Shown here: piece by piece, positions 1 to 9,300 of the stretch
How the letters are laid out: the number at the start of each line of letters is the position of its first letter
Position numbering within the stretch: the first letter of the stretch is position 1
Assembly (NCBI GenBank): GCA_963825845.1
Contig: CAWGVL010000065.1
Span: 62,001 to 126,000, forward strand
Source of the DNA: DASQDN01 sp963825845
Lineage (GTDB): Bacteria > Acidobacteriota > Terriglobia > Bryobacterales > Bryobacteraceae
DNA: 64,000 bases
Reading direction: 5' to 3'
Translations under genes and position numbers: made by a program
Notes under the pieces: generated by a model
The model's input: only the letters and a program-made list of their open reading frames with translations
Told to the model about the DNA's origin: nothing
Database searches by the model: none

Positions 1-396
1 GAGATTCCGGGCCCCGCAAACGAACGGCACTCGGAAGTCGCGCTTGTCGATGTGGTGCTCTTCATCGGCAGGTGTCAGTACCTCGCTCTCGTCGATATAG
101 TCGACTTCAAGCGATTCGAGGATGCGCGCCTCAGTGAAGTGTCCGATACGTGCTTTCGCCATCACGGGAATCGACACTGTCTGCATGATCTCCCGAATCT
201 TGCTGATCGGGGCCATGCGGGCGACACCGCCCTCTTTGCGGATATCAGAAGGAACTCGCTCGAGAGCCATCACTGCCGCTGCGCCAGCCTTCTCCGCAAT
301 CAACGCCTGTTCGGCATTGGTGACGTCCATAATGACGCCGCCCTTCAACATCTCCGCCAAGCCAACCTTTAAACGAAACTGCTCATCGAGAAACAT
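1..396 (-). CDS. pdxS: Pyridoxal 5'-phosphate synthase lyase subunit PdxS (N-terminal part)
   Basis: The reverse strand from the ATG at 396 encodes about 132 residues matching the start of PdxS, the glutamine-dependent PLP synthase subunit that builds PLP from ribose 5-phosphate, glyceraldehyde 3-phosphate and ammonia in the cytoplasm. Family stretches seen are GLAEMLKGGVIMDV, EKAGAAAVMALERVP and DIRKEGGVARM, then the MAKARIGHF and DYIDESEVLTP segments of the (beta/alpha)8 barrel. The family is about 290 residues long, so the C-terminal half lies beyond the left edge. It begins 9 bp after the stop of the MocR-type regulator on the same strand, so the two are probably co-transcribed. The partner pdxT is not in the window. 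Confidence 0.93.
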   Translation of the reverse strand, partial: MFLDEQFRLKVGLAEMLKGGVIMDVTNAEQALIAEKAGAAAVMALERVPSDIRKEGGVARMAPISKIREIMQTVSIPVMAKARIGHFTEARILESLEVDYIDESEVLTPADEEHHIDKRDFRVPFVCGARNL

Positions 397-405
397 AGAT
401 CTCCT

Positions 406-1812
406 CTAAACCAGCGCAGACGCCGCTTCGAAATTCGGGGTGCGTCGCGAGCGCTCGATCTCCTCGTGAAATAGCCGGCCGAGCCGGGCGATCCCCGCGT
501 CGATCGACGCCGGGGGCAAGCCGCCGAAGCTGAGCCGAAACGTGTGCGAATCATGCGGTCCAACCGCGAAATGTCTGCCCGGGACGTACGACACTCCTTC
601 GCGTTGCGCGCGAGGCAATAACTCAGTCGCGTCCAGCGGGTCGGGTAAACGAACCCAAATGCTCATGCCGCCTTCAGGTCTCGTGAACGAAGTGCCCGAG
701 GGGAAGTGCTGTTCGCACGCCGACAAAGCCGCAGCCAGGCGCTCGCGTCCGCGCTCTTGGGTTCGTTCTGCATGTTCGGCAAGGCGGCCCGATTGTGCGA
801 AGCGAAGAAGCACGGCCTGTGACAACTGGTCGGTGTGGAGATCACACCATTGCCGTGCTTCCGTCAGATCGGCGATAAGGGGCTTCGGTCCGATGATCCA
901 GCCGACGCGGAGGCCTGGAAACGCCACCTTCGAGAAGCTCCGGATGAGCACGCTCCCGCCGAGTTGCTTTAATGTCGGTAGGCTCTCGCCGGTATATCTG
1001 AGCCCGCCATAGATGTCATTTTCGATTGTCCGGACCTGAAACTCCGCCGCGAGTCGATTGATGGTTTCTCGTGCTGCCAACGGGATGGTCGTTCCGGTCG
1101 GGTTTTGGAAATTAGGCGTTAATACGAGGATTTGGGGCCGTTCTTGCGCAAAAATGCGCGCTAAACGGTCGATATCGACACCGGAATCGAGGACCGGCAC
1201 AGGAACCAAACGGATGTCCGACCGAAGGAACACGTTGCGCTGCCCGTGATAAACCGGATCTTCAATCGCCACCGTCGAGCCCTCGGGGGCAAGCACGCGC
1301 TGCAGCAGGTCGAGCGCCTGCTGACACCCGCTCGTGATCAGAATGTCGTCGTCGGGCCCGGCGGTTCCTTCGGCGTTAGCTTGCTCGAGCAAATATTGGC
1401 GAAGCGGCGGAAATCCCGCGGGTGAGCCGAGTTGCAAGATCGCAGACGCCATGGGACCGGCGATCACTTCACGGCAGGTCGCCTGAAACGCCGCGACCGG
1501 GAAGTCATCCTCTGCCGGCCGGGACGAAGCAAAGCTAATGACCGAGTCCCCGGCAACGATTGGGTTTGTTTTGTAATTCACGAAGCTGCCACGGCCGACA
1601 TGTCCTTGGATCAGGCCATCGGACTCCAGAACCTCGTATGCGGCTGAAATGGTCGTTCGGTTCAGTCCAAGTTGGCCAGCCAATTCGCGCGTCGGAAGCA
1701 GCCGCTGTCCGTGAGACAAAGTACCAGTTCGAATGAGATCTGCAATCTTATCAGCAAGTTGCCGGTAAATCGGAGTGGATGACCTCTCATCGAATTGGAT
1801 GCTGCCGAGCAT
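406..1812 (-). CDS. pdxR: MocR/PdxR-family regulator (GntR HTH fused to aminotransferase-like domain)
   Basis: A winged-helix GntR domain (residues about 10-80, with TPIYRQLADKI and LPTRELAGQLGLNRTTISAAYEVL) is followed by a fold-type I aminotransferase-like domain. The putative PLP lysine is in LIRSFSKVAFPGLRVGW and the substrate-site region in LVLTPNFQNPTGTT. This is the MocR architecture; PdxR members sense PLP and activate pdxS/pdxT. Its position 9 bp upstream of pdxS supports that role. An in-frame TTG at 1857 gives 15 extra residues, but the ATG at 1812 places the HTH at the usual distance from the N terminus and is preferred. The symbol rests on context; other MocR regulators share the fold. 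Confidence 0.85.
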   Translation of the reverse strand: MLGSIQFDERSSTPIYRQLADKIADLIRTGTLSHGQRLLPTRELAGQLGLNRTTISAAYEVLESDGLIQGHVGRGSFVNYKTNPIVAGDSVISFASSRPAEDDFPVAAFQATCREVIAGPMASAILQLGSPAGFPPLRQYLLEQANAEGTAGPDDDILITSGCQQALDLLQRVLAPEGSTVAIEDPVYHGQRNVFLRSDIRLVPVPVLDSGVDIDRLARIFAQERPQILVLTPNFQNPTGTTIPLAARETINRLAAEFQVRTIENDIYGGLRYTGESLPTLKQLGGSVLIRSFSKVAFPGLRVGWIIGPKPLIADLTEARQWCDLHTDQLSQAVLLRFAQSGRLAEHAERTQERGRERLAAALSACEQHFPSGTSFTRPEGGMSIWVRLPDPLDATELLPRAQREGVSYVPGRHFAVGPHDSHTFRLSFGGLPPASIDAGIARLGRLFHEEIERSRRTPNFEAASALV

Positions 1813-1877
1813 GCCTTTGGGAAGCCACAGAATAACAGATTGGCTGGTCCGCGGCAACTGTTAGAATAATAGCGATT

Positions 1878-2939
1878 ATGCGAGCCCGTTTGGCCCTTTG
1901 TACTGCCATCGGATGTCTTTTGGCCGACGTTGCTATTGCGGCGAAGAAGAAGCCGAAGAAAGAACGACCTGAGGAAACGCAGGTTCTTGAACTGCCCAAA
2001 GACCCACCTCAGGCCGTGGTGGCGGATACCGACCGGCTGGTTTTCCACGTCTCCCCACTATCCTCGAAAGGCCTGCTTTCCCAGCAGATCCGAGACGGCA
2101 TTAAAGCGCTCTGGAACGACTCAAAAGGTTCACAAATCATTAAAATACGCGCGTTTGTCGCTGGTTCCGGTGATATGCGGCGCGTCCCGAGCGTCGTGAG
2201 CGAGATGTTCACCGACAAAAAGCAGCCGATTCCAGCCGTGTCGGTCGTTCAGGTCGGGGGCTTGCAGATGGACGGCGCTCAGGTGGTCCTGGAATCAATT
2301 GCTTCCAACAAGAAGGTCGTCAACAAGAACGGCATCGCGTTCGTGTCCGGACAGGTTGGAAAAACCTCGGATGCCGTATCACCGCTGAAGAGTGCCCTCG
2401 GCGAGATGGAGCCTCGGGCAATCACGTGTTTCTTGAACACGCTCGAGGAGGCGGGAAAGGTTCGGGGCCAGGTGGTCGGGGCCTACCCGGCGGCTGTGGT
2501 AAACGTCGTTCAGGTACGGCGAGACACACTGGGGGATTTCGTCGAGTGCGAGGCGGTTGCCGCGCCCGTGGCTCCGCCCCAATCTGTCGATTACCGGAAG
2601 CCCACGGAAGGAAGGTACTCGGAGGCGGTCATCCTGGGTCCTGGCAAGGTGGTGTTTACGGGAACCCAACTGGCATTCGGAGCCAAAGAGGAGGACGTGC
2701 GACTGGCGTTCGGCCGGCTGGAAAAGGCGCTGACCTCGGTGGGAGCGAAACTTGCTGACACGGTGATGACGCACATGTACCCTCTGTCGAACGCTGCTGC
2801 CGAGTCGGTGCGAAAGGTACGGTTCGAATTCTACGATGCGAAGAAGCCGCCCGCGAGCACGCTCATCGTGTTCGAAGGCCTGCCTTCTCTCGACGCGCTG
2901 CTCGGCATGGAAGTGGTTACGAAGGCCGGCCAGACTTAA
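1878..2939 (+). CDS. Exported tandem RidA-like (YjgF/UK114) protein
   Basis: The 353-residue product starts with a signal peptide (hydrophobic residues about 3-21, likely cleavage after ...AIA), so it should act outside the cytoplasm, unlike most RidA enamine/imine deaminases. Two YjgF-like halves follow: a divergent one (about 45-200) and a better one (about 245-353) with YSEAVILGPGKVVFTGTQ and a terminal LPSLDALLGMEVV. In canonical RidA an Arg lies in the PxR segment before the last strands; here the second half reads PPASTL, with Ser at that place, so deaminase activity is doubtful. The start at 1878 fits the signal peptide. It is divergent from the PdxR-type gene and its 3' end overlaps the convergent PaiB-like gene by 23 bp. 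Confidence 0.75.
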   Translation: MRARLALCTAIGCLLADVAIAAKKKPKKERPEETQVLELPKDPPQAVVADTDRLVFHVSPLSSKGLLSQQIRDGIKALWNDSKGSQIIKIRAFVAGSGDMRRVPSVVSEMFTDKKQPIPAVSVVQVGGLQMDGAQVVLESIASNKKVVNKNGIAFVSGQVGKTSDAVSPLKSALGEMEPRAITCFLNTLEEAGKVRGQVVGAYPAAVVNVVQVRRDTLGDFVECEAVAAPVAPPQSVDYRKPTEGRYSEAVILGPGKVVFTGTQLAFGAKEEDVRLAFGRLEKALTSVGAKLADTVMTHMYPLSNAAAESVRKVRFEFYDAKKPPASTLIVFEGLPSLDALLGMEVVTKAGQT

Positions 2940-3501
2940 GAGCCGCGGCAACTCCGGCGCGATCCGCTTCGTCGCGGTTCTGGCTGTTCTTCCACTTGCC
3001 CTCCAGCCGGGTAATCTTGAATTCGAACCCGACAATTGCGCATAACAGCCCATCGATATATTCTCTCGGCGCATCATCGATGCTCCAGGGTTGGGTGAAC
3101 TGTGCCTCGTGAGTTCGGGTAAGCCGATCGACGATGTCACGTAGCTGCTGCTTGTCATCGAAAAAGGTCAGCGTTCCATATGCATGGACTACAGCGTAGT
3201 TCCAGGTCGGAACCACTCGACCATGTTCCTGCCTGGATGGATACCAGGATGGCGAGATGTAGTGATCGAATCCTGTGAAGATAGCCAGGGCCTCGGAACC
3301 GGGGATCACATCAGAGTGCATCGGATTGGCGCGAGATACGTGTCCGATGAGCTTGCCTGATTCGCGATCCAGAAGCACGGGGATGTGGTTTGCGTTCAGG
3401 CCCTTCGCCGTCGAGACCACGATGGCCGCCAGGCTGTTCTGCTCGATGAACTCGTGCAGGACGTCAACGCGGGTTTCGGCGAAGTGTTGCGGAATATACA
3501 C
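2917..3501 (-). CDS. PaiB-like FMN-binding negative regulator
   Basis: The 194-residue product matches the PaiB family across its length: MYIPQHFAE at the start, NHIPVLLD, ANPMH, then WYPSRQEHGRVVPTWNYAVVHAYG and a C-terminal I.GFE..I...EGKWK.SQNR block. PaiB proteins have a flavin-reductase-like split barrel; Bacillus PaiB represses sporulation and protease genes, but the role elsewhere is not established. The start is GTG at 3501, only 5 bp after the stop of the YpdA-like gene, so it is the last gene of a minus-strand run. It overlaps the RidA-like gene tail to tail. The reading frame is intact. Confidence 0.85.
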   Translation of the reverse strand: MYIPQHFAETRVDVLHEFIEQNSLAAIVVSTAKGLNANHIPVLLDRESGKLIGHVSRANPMHSDVIPGSEALAIFTGFDHYISPSWYPSRQEHGRVVPTWNYAVVHAYGTLTFFDDKQQLRDIVDRLTRTHEAQFTQPWSIDDAPREYIDGLLCAIVGFEFKITRLEGKWKNSQNRDEADRAGVAAALKSGRPS

Positions 3502-3506
3502 AGTTG

Positions 3507-4488
3507 CTAATGCAAACTAGCCGCGATCGCGTCGGCGATCTTTTTGCCGTGGAAGCGACCGTTCTCGATGAAGATCTCGTTCGTATGCATCCCTGCGACG
3601 ATGACGCCCGCCAGGTAAATACCCTTGTGCTCGCTTTCGAGCGTCTCGTCATTCGTTAAAGGCCTCTGCGTCTTCGGCTGAAGAGTGATACCCATAGAGC
3701 CCAGGAATTCGAGGTCGGGTTGATAGCCGATCATTGCCAGCACGAAGTCATTCTTGAACTCGATCGTTTTCTCGGGCGTACGGACTACGATCGAGTCCGG
3801 ACGAATCTCCGTGACTTGGGAGTTGAAATAGCCGGGGATCTCGCCATTTTTGATCCTGTTCTCGATGTTGGGCTTGATCCAGTACTTCACGTTGTTATGA
3901 ATACCCGGACCCCGATGGATCAATGTGACCCGAGCGCCGGTCCACCATAGTTCCAAAGCCGCGATCGCCGCCGAGTTCTTCGCGCCGATAACCGCCACGT
4001 CGTGATCGTAATAAGGATGCGGCTTCCTTGTAGTAGTGAATCACCTTCGGCAGGTCTGCGCCGGGCAGTCGAGCGATTCGCGGAACATCGTAATAGCCAG
4101 TAGCTACCACGATCTTTTTCGCCCGGTAGCACTGCGCTGATTTGCAGCCGGTCATGGTCGTAACGACGAATGCTCCGTCATTCCCGGTCACGGCCAACAC
4201 CGTCTCGTACTGATGAACGTTGAGCTTGTAGTGATCGGCGACTCGACGGTAGTACTTCAGCGCCTCGGTTCGATTCGGCTTATCGTTCAGGCTGGTCATC
4301 GGAATGTCGCCGATTTCCAGCAACTCCGGCGTGGTGAAGAACACCATGTTCGTTGGATAGTGATAGATCGAGTTGACTATGCAGCCTTTCTCGATCAGCA
4401 CTGCATTCACACCGCGCTTCTTCAATTCGATGCCGCAGGCCAGGCCGGTGGGACCGGCCCCGATCACTACCGCATCGAACTCGGTCAC
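3507..4488 (-). CDS. ypdA: YpdA-type FAD/NAD(P) disulfide reductase, frameshifted
   Basis: It starts at a GTG (4488) overlapping the alaS stop as GTGA. Residues 1-160 hold the FAD motif VIGAGPTGLACG and an ATGYYD strand; the second half has the NAD(P) motif VAVIGAKNSAAIAALEL and a terminal YLAGVIVAGMHTNEIFIENGRFHG. This is the YpdA/Bdr pattern; the family reduces bacillithiol disulfide in Firmicutes and occurs in Acidobacteria and Bacteroidetes. It lacks the CxxC of thioredoxin reductase. The halves are in different frames: near 4021 one extra base separates KEA from HPYYDHDV, which is continuous in the family, so a sequence error is likely. Total length of about 327 residues is normal. Bacillithiol as substrate is inferred. 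Confidence 0.8.
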
Positions 4489-7087
4489 AGCATACCTTCC
4501 ACGGCGGTGTAGACGTCTTCGAGAGCCGACGGCAGAGCGTCCGGCTTCGATCCACCTGCTTCCGCCATGTCCGGCCTACCGCCACCTTTGCCACCCACCG
4601 CCGCGGCAATCGTTCCCACCAGCTTGCCTGCATGGACCTTCCCCGTCAGGTCCTTGGTTACTGCCGAGATGATGGCAACATTCGAGTCAGCGATCGTTGC
4701 AAGCACAACGATGCCTGTCTTCCATTTGTTGCGCAGAGAGTCGGCCAATTCCCGGAGCTGCTGCCTGTCGAGCCCGTCTACGCGAGCCGACAGAACTTTC
4801 ACGCCTTTCAAGGTACGGGCTGAACCTTCCAAACCTGCGACCTGCGCGTGCGCCAGCTTCGATTTGAGCTGATCGATCTGTTTCTCAAGCGCCTGCTCGT
4901 CTGCGAGTTGAGCTTCTCGATCTGCTCCGACATTCCGGACTTTTCTTCTTCGAGGCGGCGGACTACGGCGTCACCGGTCAATGCTTCGATCCGGCGCACG
5001 CCGGCAGAAATGCTGCTCTCGTACACGACTTTACAGACGCCGATATCTCCGGTTCGTCGAACGTGTGTACCACCGCAAAGCTCCCGGCTGAACGATCCGT
5101 CGCCAACCGACACGACTCGAACTTTGTCGCCATACTTCTCTCCGAATAACGCCATGGCGCCGGTCTTCAACGCATCGTCGATGCTCATTACATCGGTGCG
5201 CATTTCCTCGTTCGCGAGTATGGCTTCGTTTACCTGCCGCTCGATTTCCTTGAGCTGCTCGCGGTCGACAGAGGCATAGTGCGAGAAATCGAAGCGCAAA
5301 CGCGAGGGCTCCACAACACTGCCTGCCTGCTTCACATGCGTGCCGAGGACGTCGCGTAGAGCGGCGTGCAACAGGTGTGTCGCCGTATGATTGCGCATCG
5401 TCGGCATGCGCTTTTCGCTGTCGACGACGGCCTGGATGACGGAGCCCTGCTCAATCGGCGCCACAGTGCGGACGCGGTGCACATTCAGGCCCTTCACTGG
5501 CGAATACGTGCCCGTAACGTCGGCGATTTTGACTCCTTCGGAATCGAGCAAGACACCCTGATCGCCGACCTGTCCTCCGGCTTCGGCGTAGAACGGAGTG
5601 CCGTCGAGAATGACTTCGGCGTCAACGCCGGCCGGAAGTTCCGACACCTGTTTGTGACCTACGAGTAACGCGATAATCGTTCCGGTGTGACGAAGCGTGT
5701 CGTACCCGTAGAACTGAGTGGGACTGGCCGCGTGCAACTCCTGGTAAATGGGCGCAACCGAGGCCTTGTCTCCTCCTTTCCAACTGGCGCGCGCCCGTTC
5801 CCGCTGCCGCTCCATCTCGGAGTCGAACCCAGCGCGATCGATCCGCAGACCGAACTCGCGCGCCATCTCTTCCTGCTCATCGATCGCGAGGCCGAAGGTG
5901 TCGTACAGTTTGAACGCTGAGGCGCCCCCGAGCACGCCGCCCTGCGCGTCTTTGGCTTCATCGTGGAAAACGCGCTCGGCCACTTGGAACGTGTTCGCGT
6001 ACCGAACCTCTTCTTCGCGGACAATACGCGCCACGCGATCCATGCTCTCGATCATCTCCGGGTATGCCGATTTCATGTAATCGGCAACGAAGCTGGTCAG
6101 CTTGTGAAGGAACGGCTCCTCGACACCGATCATACGAGCGTTTCGCATCGCGCGGCGCATGATCTTGCGAAGCACGTATCCGCGGCCCTCATTAGAAGGG
6201 ATGACGCCATCGTTGATGAGGAACGCCGCCGCGCGGGCATGGTCCGCGCATATTCGGAGAGTCGTTGCAATTCGATCGGTTTGGCTGTACTCGACGTGAA
6301 ACAGGCTTGCCGCGTTCTCGATAATCGGCCACAGGAGGTCAGTCTCGTAGTTGCTGAGCTTGCCCTGCAGGACTGCCGCGATCCGTTCCAGACCCATGCC
6401 GGTGTCGATCGAGGGGCGGGGAAGAGGTGTCAGAATGCCCTCGGCCGAGCGGTCAAACTGCATGAAGACGAGATTCCAGATCTCGACGAAACGCCCGCCA
6501 CCATCCTCGGGAAATTGTTCGCGCTCACGGCCGGGTTCGGCTGCTGCCGGACCGTAATCGAAGTGGATTTCCGAGCAGGGTCCGCACGGTCCCGTCTCGC
6601 CCATCTGCCAGAAGTTATCCTTCTCATCGAGGCGGAAGATGCGGCTCTTGGGCACGCCGGCGACCTTTTGCCAAAGCTCTTCGGCTTCGTCGTCTTCTCG
6701 AAATACGGTGACGTACAGCTTGTCCTTCGGAAGGCCGTAATCCCTGGTCAGTAACTCCCAGGCGAAATCGATAGCATCTCTCTTGAAGTAGTCGCCGAAG
6801 CTGAAGTTGCCGAGCATCTCGAAAAAAGTGTGGTGCCGGCGCGTGTAGCCGACGTTTTCGAGATCATTGTGCTTTCCGCCTGCGCGGACGCACTTCTGGG
6901 ATGATGCTGCGCGCGAATAATCGCGCTTTTCCTGGCCAAGGAACACGTCCTTGAACTGATTCATGCCGGCGTTGGTGAACAGCAGCGTGGGGTCGTTATG
7001 CGGGACCAGCGATGAGCTTCGCACGGGCCTGTGCGCACGCTCGGCAAAGAAATCGAGGAACTTCTGGCGTATTTCGTGGCCTGTCAT
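4485..7087 (-). CDS. alaS: Alanine-tRNA ligase, one frameshift near the 3' end
   Basis: Full-length AlaRS of about 868 residues, charging tRNA-Ala. The class II catalytic core is clear (GHEIRQKFLDFF, TLLFTNAGMNQFKDVFLG, RRHHTFFEMLGNFSFGDYFK), then the editing domain with HTATHLLHAALR and CGGTHVRRTGDIG (zinc/editing residues), and the C-Ala domain with GGKGGGRPDMAEAGG. The frame breaks at about 4907 in the coiled-coil linker; one missing base restores EQALEKQIDQLKSKLAH. The start is set at the ATG at 7087 (MTGHEI), the usual family start; an in-frame ATG at 7111 adds eight residues. It follows the zinc-ribbon gene by 55 bp and overlaps the ypdA start. Confidence 0.95.
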
Positions 7088-7142
7088 GGGGAAACACTTA
7101 TTTTCCCACATGAAGCTTCACCGTACCGGAATGTCAGTATTA

Positions 7143-7604
7143 TCAGCGTTGTTCCGCGACGGAGCGCTCAGCCAAGTCTCCGACTACAGGAAGGTGGTAG
7201 GCCTCCTCCTGTGCGGTCTTCACGATCATCCAGATCCATGCTCCGAACACAATAGCGTGCATCAGTCCGGTCATTGCGCGCATCGGGTTCGGCCTGGGGA
7301 TCGCGTGCGAGAACGGAGTCAGCACCCAGTCAATGATCAACCAAACGACGAACAGATACAGTCCCTGGAACGCATGAAACCGAACATTCCGGTCCGCACG
7401 GAATCGTGGAGACGCGAGCACGATCACGGCAGGAATCCATCCCAGGACTGGGATATAACACAGCATGGAAGCTGTACGGGGTGAGATATTCCGGAGAAAA
7501 TCCCCACCCGCGGGCGGCGACCCGACAGCCTGTCGAGTGCCACACTTGGCGCAGAAGGTGTCCGATGGTTGGACCTGGCCCCCGCATTGTGTACAGAACG
7601 GCAT
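7143..7604 (-). CDS. Zinc-ribbon membrane protein (DUF4870/Tic20-like)
   Basis: 153 residues. An N-terminal double-CxxC zinc ribbon (CTQC...CAKC within residues 4-21) is followed by a short linker and three hydrophobic segments (about residues 47-65, 77-97, 110-130) resembling the small DUF4870/Tic20-like membrane family, whose function is unknown. It lies between the kinase gene (45 bp upstream) and alaS (55 bp downstream) on the minus strand, so it may be read with the T6SS membrane-complex genes, but nothing in it is T6SS-specific. The frame is intact. Confidence 0.7.
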   Translation of the reverse strand: MPFCTQCGGQVQPSDTFCAKCGTRQAVGSPPAGGDFLRNISPRTASMLCYIPVLGWIPAVIVLASPRFRADRNVRFHAFQGLYLFVVWLIIDWVLTPFSHAIPRPNPMRAMTGLMHAIVFGAWIWMIVKTAQEEAYHLPVVGDLAERSVAEQR

Positions 7605-7649
7605 CCTGTTAGTAACTACGATACGCCAGGATCTTTCGTTCCGCGAGAG

Positions 7650-9299
7650 TTACTTTACCGGATCTTTCGCGCAGCGGAAACCGATATCCGGCGCCAGATA
7701 TCGAGCTGGCACAGAGGACCACTCCCAAGGAACAGCGGTCATCAGGGGCGTGCCGAAAGATCCGCCCTTCACGCTGTACCACGGTTCGTTCATGGCCGGC
7801 GGAGGGTTCAGGATTTTCGAGAAGTGATCGACGGCATCGGTGCTCGGCGTGATGTCGTCGGCAACATACTCGAGCGCATTGCCTGCCATATGAAGGAGGC
7901 CGTAGGGGCTGGCGCTCTCGGCCATTGAATTTACGGGCAGCAGCGTGTGCTCGCGGAAGTTCGGATTATCGGAAACATTCGCAAACTTGGCTTCATTCAC
8001 ATCGCCCCACGGCCAGGTTTTTCCGTCCGTGCCCCGGGCTGCTTTCTCCCATTCGACGGCTGTCGGAAGGCGTTTGTCCGCCCATTTTGCAAATGCTCTT
8101 GCGTCGGCGATGGTGATGTTCACGACCGGCTCGTCCGGATGATCTTTTGGGAACTTCGGCGGCAACGGACGGTTCGTCGCCGCGCAAAACTTCTCGTACA
8201 TTGCGTTAGAGACTTCCATCTTGTCGATATAGAAGGCAGGGACCACAGTCTGCTTCTTCTCCTTCCCCTGCTGGAAGGGACCACCAGGAACGAGTGCCAT
8301 CTGACCGGTTTCCGTATTCAGGATTGGCGGAAGGACCGTGGCGGTCTTCTGGCTCTTGATGTAGACGAGACCGCCCACGATCACAGCGATCATCAAGACC
8401 ACGAAGCCCACGACTAGCTTGCCTTTGGAGCCACTCGGAGCAGGCGGAGCCGCGGCGGCGTGTTCCGCCGTGCCAGGACGGGGCCCGAACTGATGGATGA
8501 TGCCTTCGAGTTCAGCACAGACCTGTGTGAAGTTTTGGGGCCGGTCTTCCTTCTTTTTCGCGGTGGACCGAGAGACAAGTTGAACCAAAGACTCCGGAAC
8601 GCCCGCCTGACGCATCGGGTCCATATTCACAGGCTCGTTCAGGATCTGATAGAAGAGCCGCTCAACCGTTTCGCCGGTGATCGGCTTGGCTCCCGTGAAC
8701 ATCTCGAACAGCATGATGCCGAACGCATACACATCCGCCCGTTCGGTGACCTGCTCCCCGAGCACCTGTTCGGGCGCCATGTAATACGGCGTGCCAAGCG
8801 CAAACCCAGCCTTGGTCATCGAAAGACCCTCAGCTTTGGCGATGCCGAAATCCATCAGCTTCGCTTTACCGCTCTGGTCGAGATGGACGTTCTCCGGTTT
8901 GATGTCGCGGTGGATAATCTTTTTGGAATGGACGTATTCGAGTGCTCTGGCGATCTGCAGGGCAATCCGCAGCTTATCCTTTAACTCGCCAATCGAGCCC
9001 GCTTTGATGGCTTCGCGGAGGTCCTGGCCGACGAGGAACTCCATCACCATGAACGGGCGTCCGTTGTCCTCGCCGAAGTCGAAGATCTGGATGATGTTCT
9101 CGTGTTGGATATTGCCGGCCATACGCGCTTCCTGGAGGAAACGCGCTTTGGCTTCCGGATCGGCGCACCCCTGTTCCGTCAGGATCTTTACCGCGACGGT
9201 ACGTCCGATGACGGTGTCTTTCGCCCGATAGACGTGCGACATACCGCCACCCAAGAACTTCTCTAATTCGTACTTCCCGATGCGAGCCGGAAGTTGCAC
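7650..9299 (-). CDS. Transmembrane Ser/Thr protein kinase with C-terminal FGE/sulfatase-modifying-factor-like domain
   Basis: 549 residues, GTG start 1 bp after the tssM stop. The kinase domain (8-270) is complete: LGGGMSHVYRAKD, VAVKIL, HRDIKPEN, MDFGIAK, YYMAPEQ. One membrane helix (about 300-322) is followed by a formylglycine-generating-enzyme-like domain (about 345-549: PGGPFQQG, KRLPTAVEWEKAARGTDG, GFRCAKD). The Cys pair used by active FGE is absent from the GGSFGTP region, so it more likely binds ligands or proteins. Kinase and FGE-like genes (PpkA, TagF/PppA, Fha1) accompany T6SS clusters elsewhere; here the position right after tssM suggests post-translational control of the apparatus. 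Substrates are unknown; the divergent GEFTRMF repeat protein is a candidate. Confidence 0.88.
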   Translation of the reverse strand: MQLPARIGKYELEKFLGGGMSHVYRAKDTVIGRTVAVKILTEQGCADPEAKARFLQEARMAGNIQHENIIQIFDFGEDNGRPFMVMEFLVGQDLREAIKAGSIGELKDKLRIALQIARALEYVHSKKIIHRDIKPENVHLDQSGKAKLMDFGIAKAEGLSMTKAGFALGTPYYMAPEQVLGEQVTERADVYAFGIMLFEMFTGAKPITGETVERLFYQILNEPVNMDPMRQAGVPESLVQLVSRSTAKKKEDRPQNFTQVCAELEGIIHQFGPRPGTAEHAAAAPPAPSGSKGKLVVGFVVLMIAVIVGGLVYIKSQKTATVLPPILNTETGQMALVPGGPFQQGKEKKQTVVPAFYIDKMEVSNAMYEKFCAATNRPLPPKFPKDHPDEPVVNITIADARAFAKWADKRLPTAVEWEKAARGTDGKTWPWGDVNEAKFANVSDNPNFREHTLLPVNSMAESASPYGLLHMAGNALEYVADDITPSTDAVDHFSKILNPPPAMNEPWYSVKGGSFGTPLMTAVPWEWSSVPARYLAPDIGFRCAKDPVK

Positions 9300-9300
9300 T

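Noticed and set aside
2379..3158. 259-residue minus-strand ORF opposite the RidA-like gene
   Set aside because: Its frame overlaps two supported genes and its translation is Arg/His-rich without family features, typical of antisense shadows in GC-rich DNA.
5963..6754. 263-residue plus-strand ORF inside alaS
   Set aside because: Antisense to conserved AlaRS catalytic sequence; no family features.
7650..8320. FGE-like domain as the sulfatase activator for the sulfatase at 22.8 kb
   Set aside because: The Cys pair needed for formylglycine generation is absent and the domain would face the periplasm as part of a kinase.
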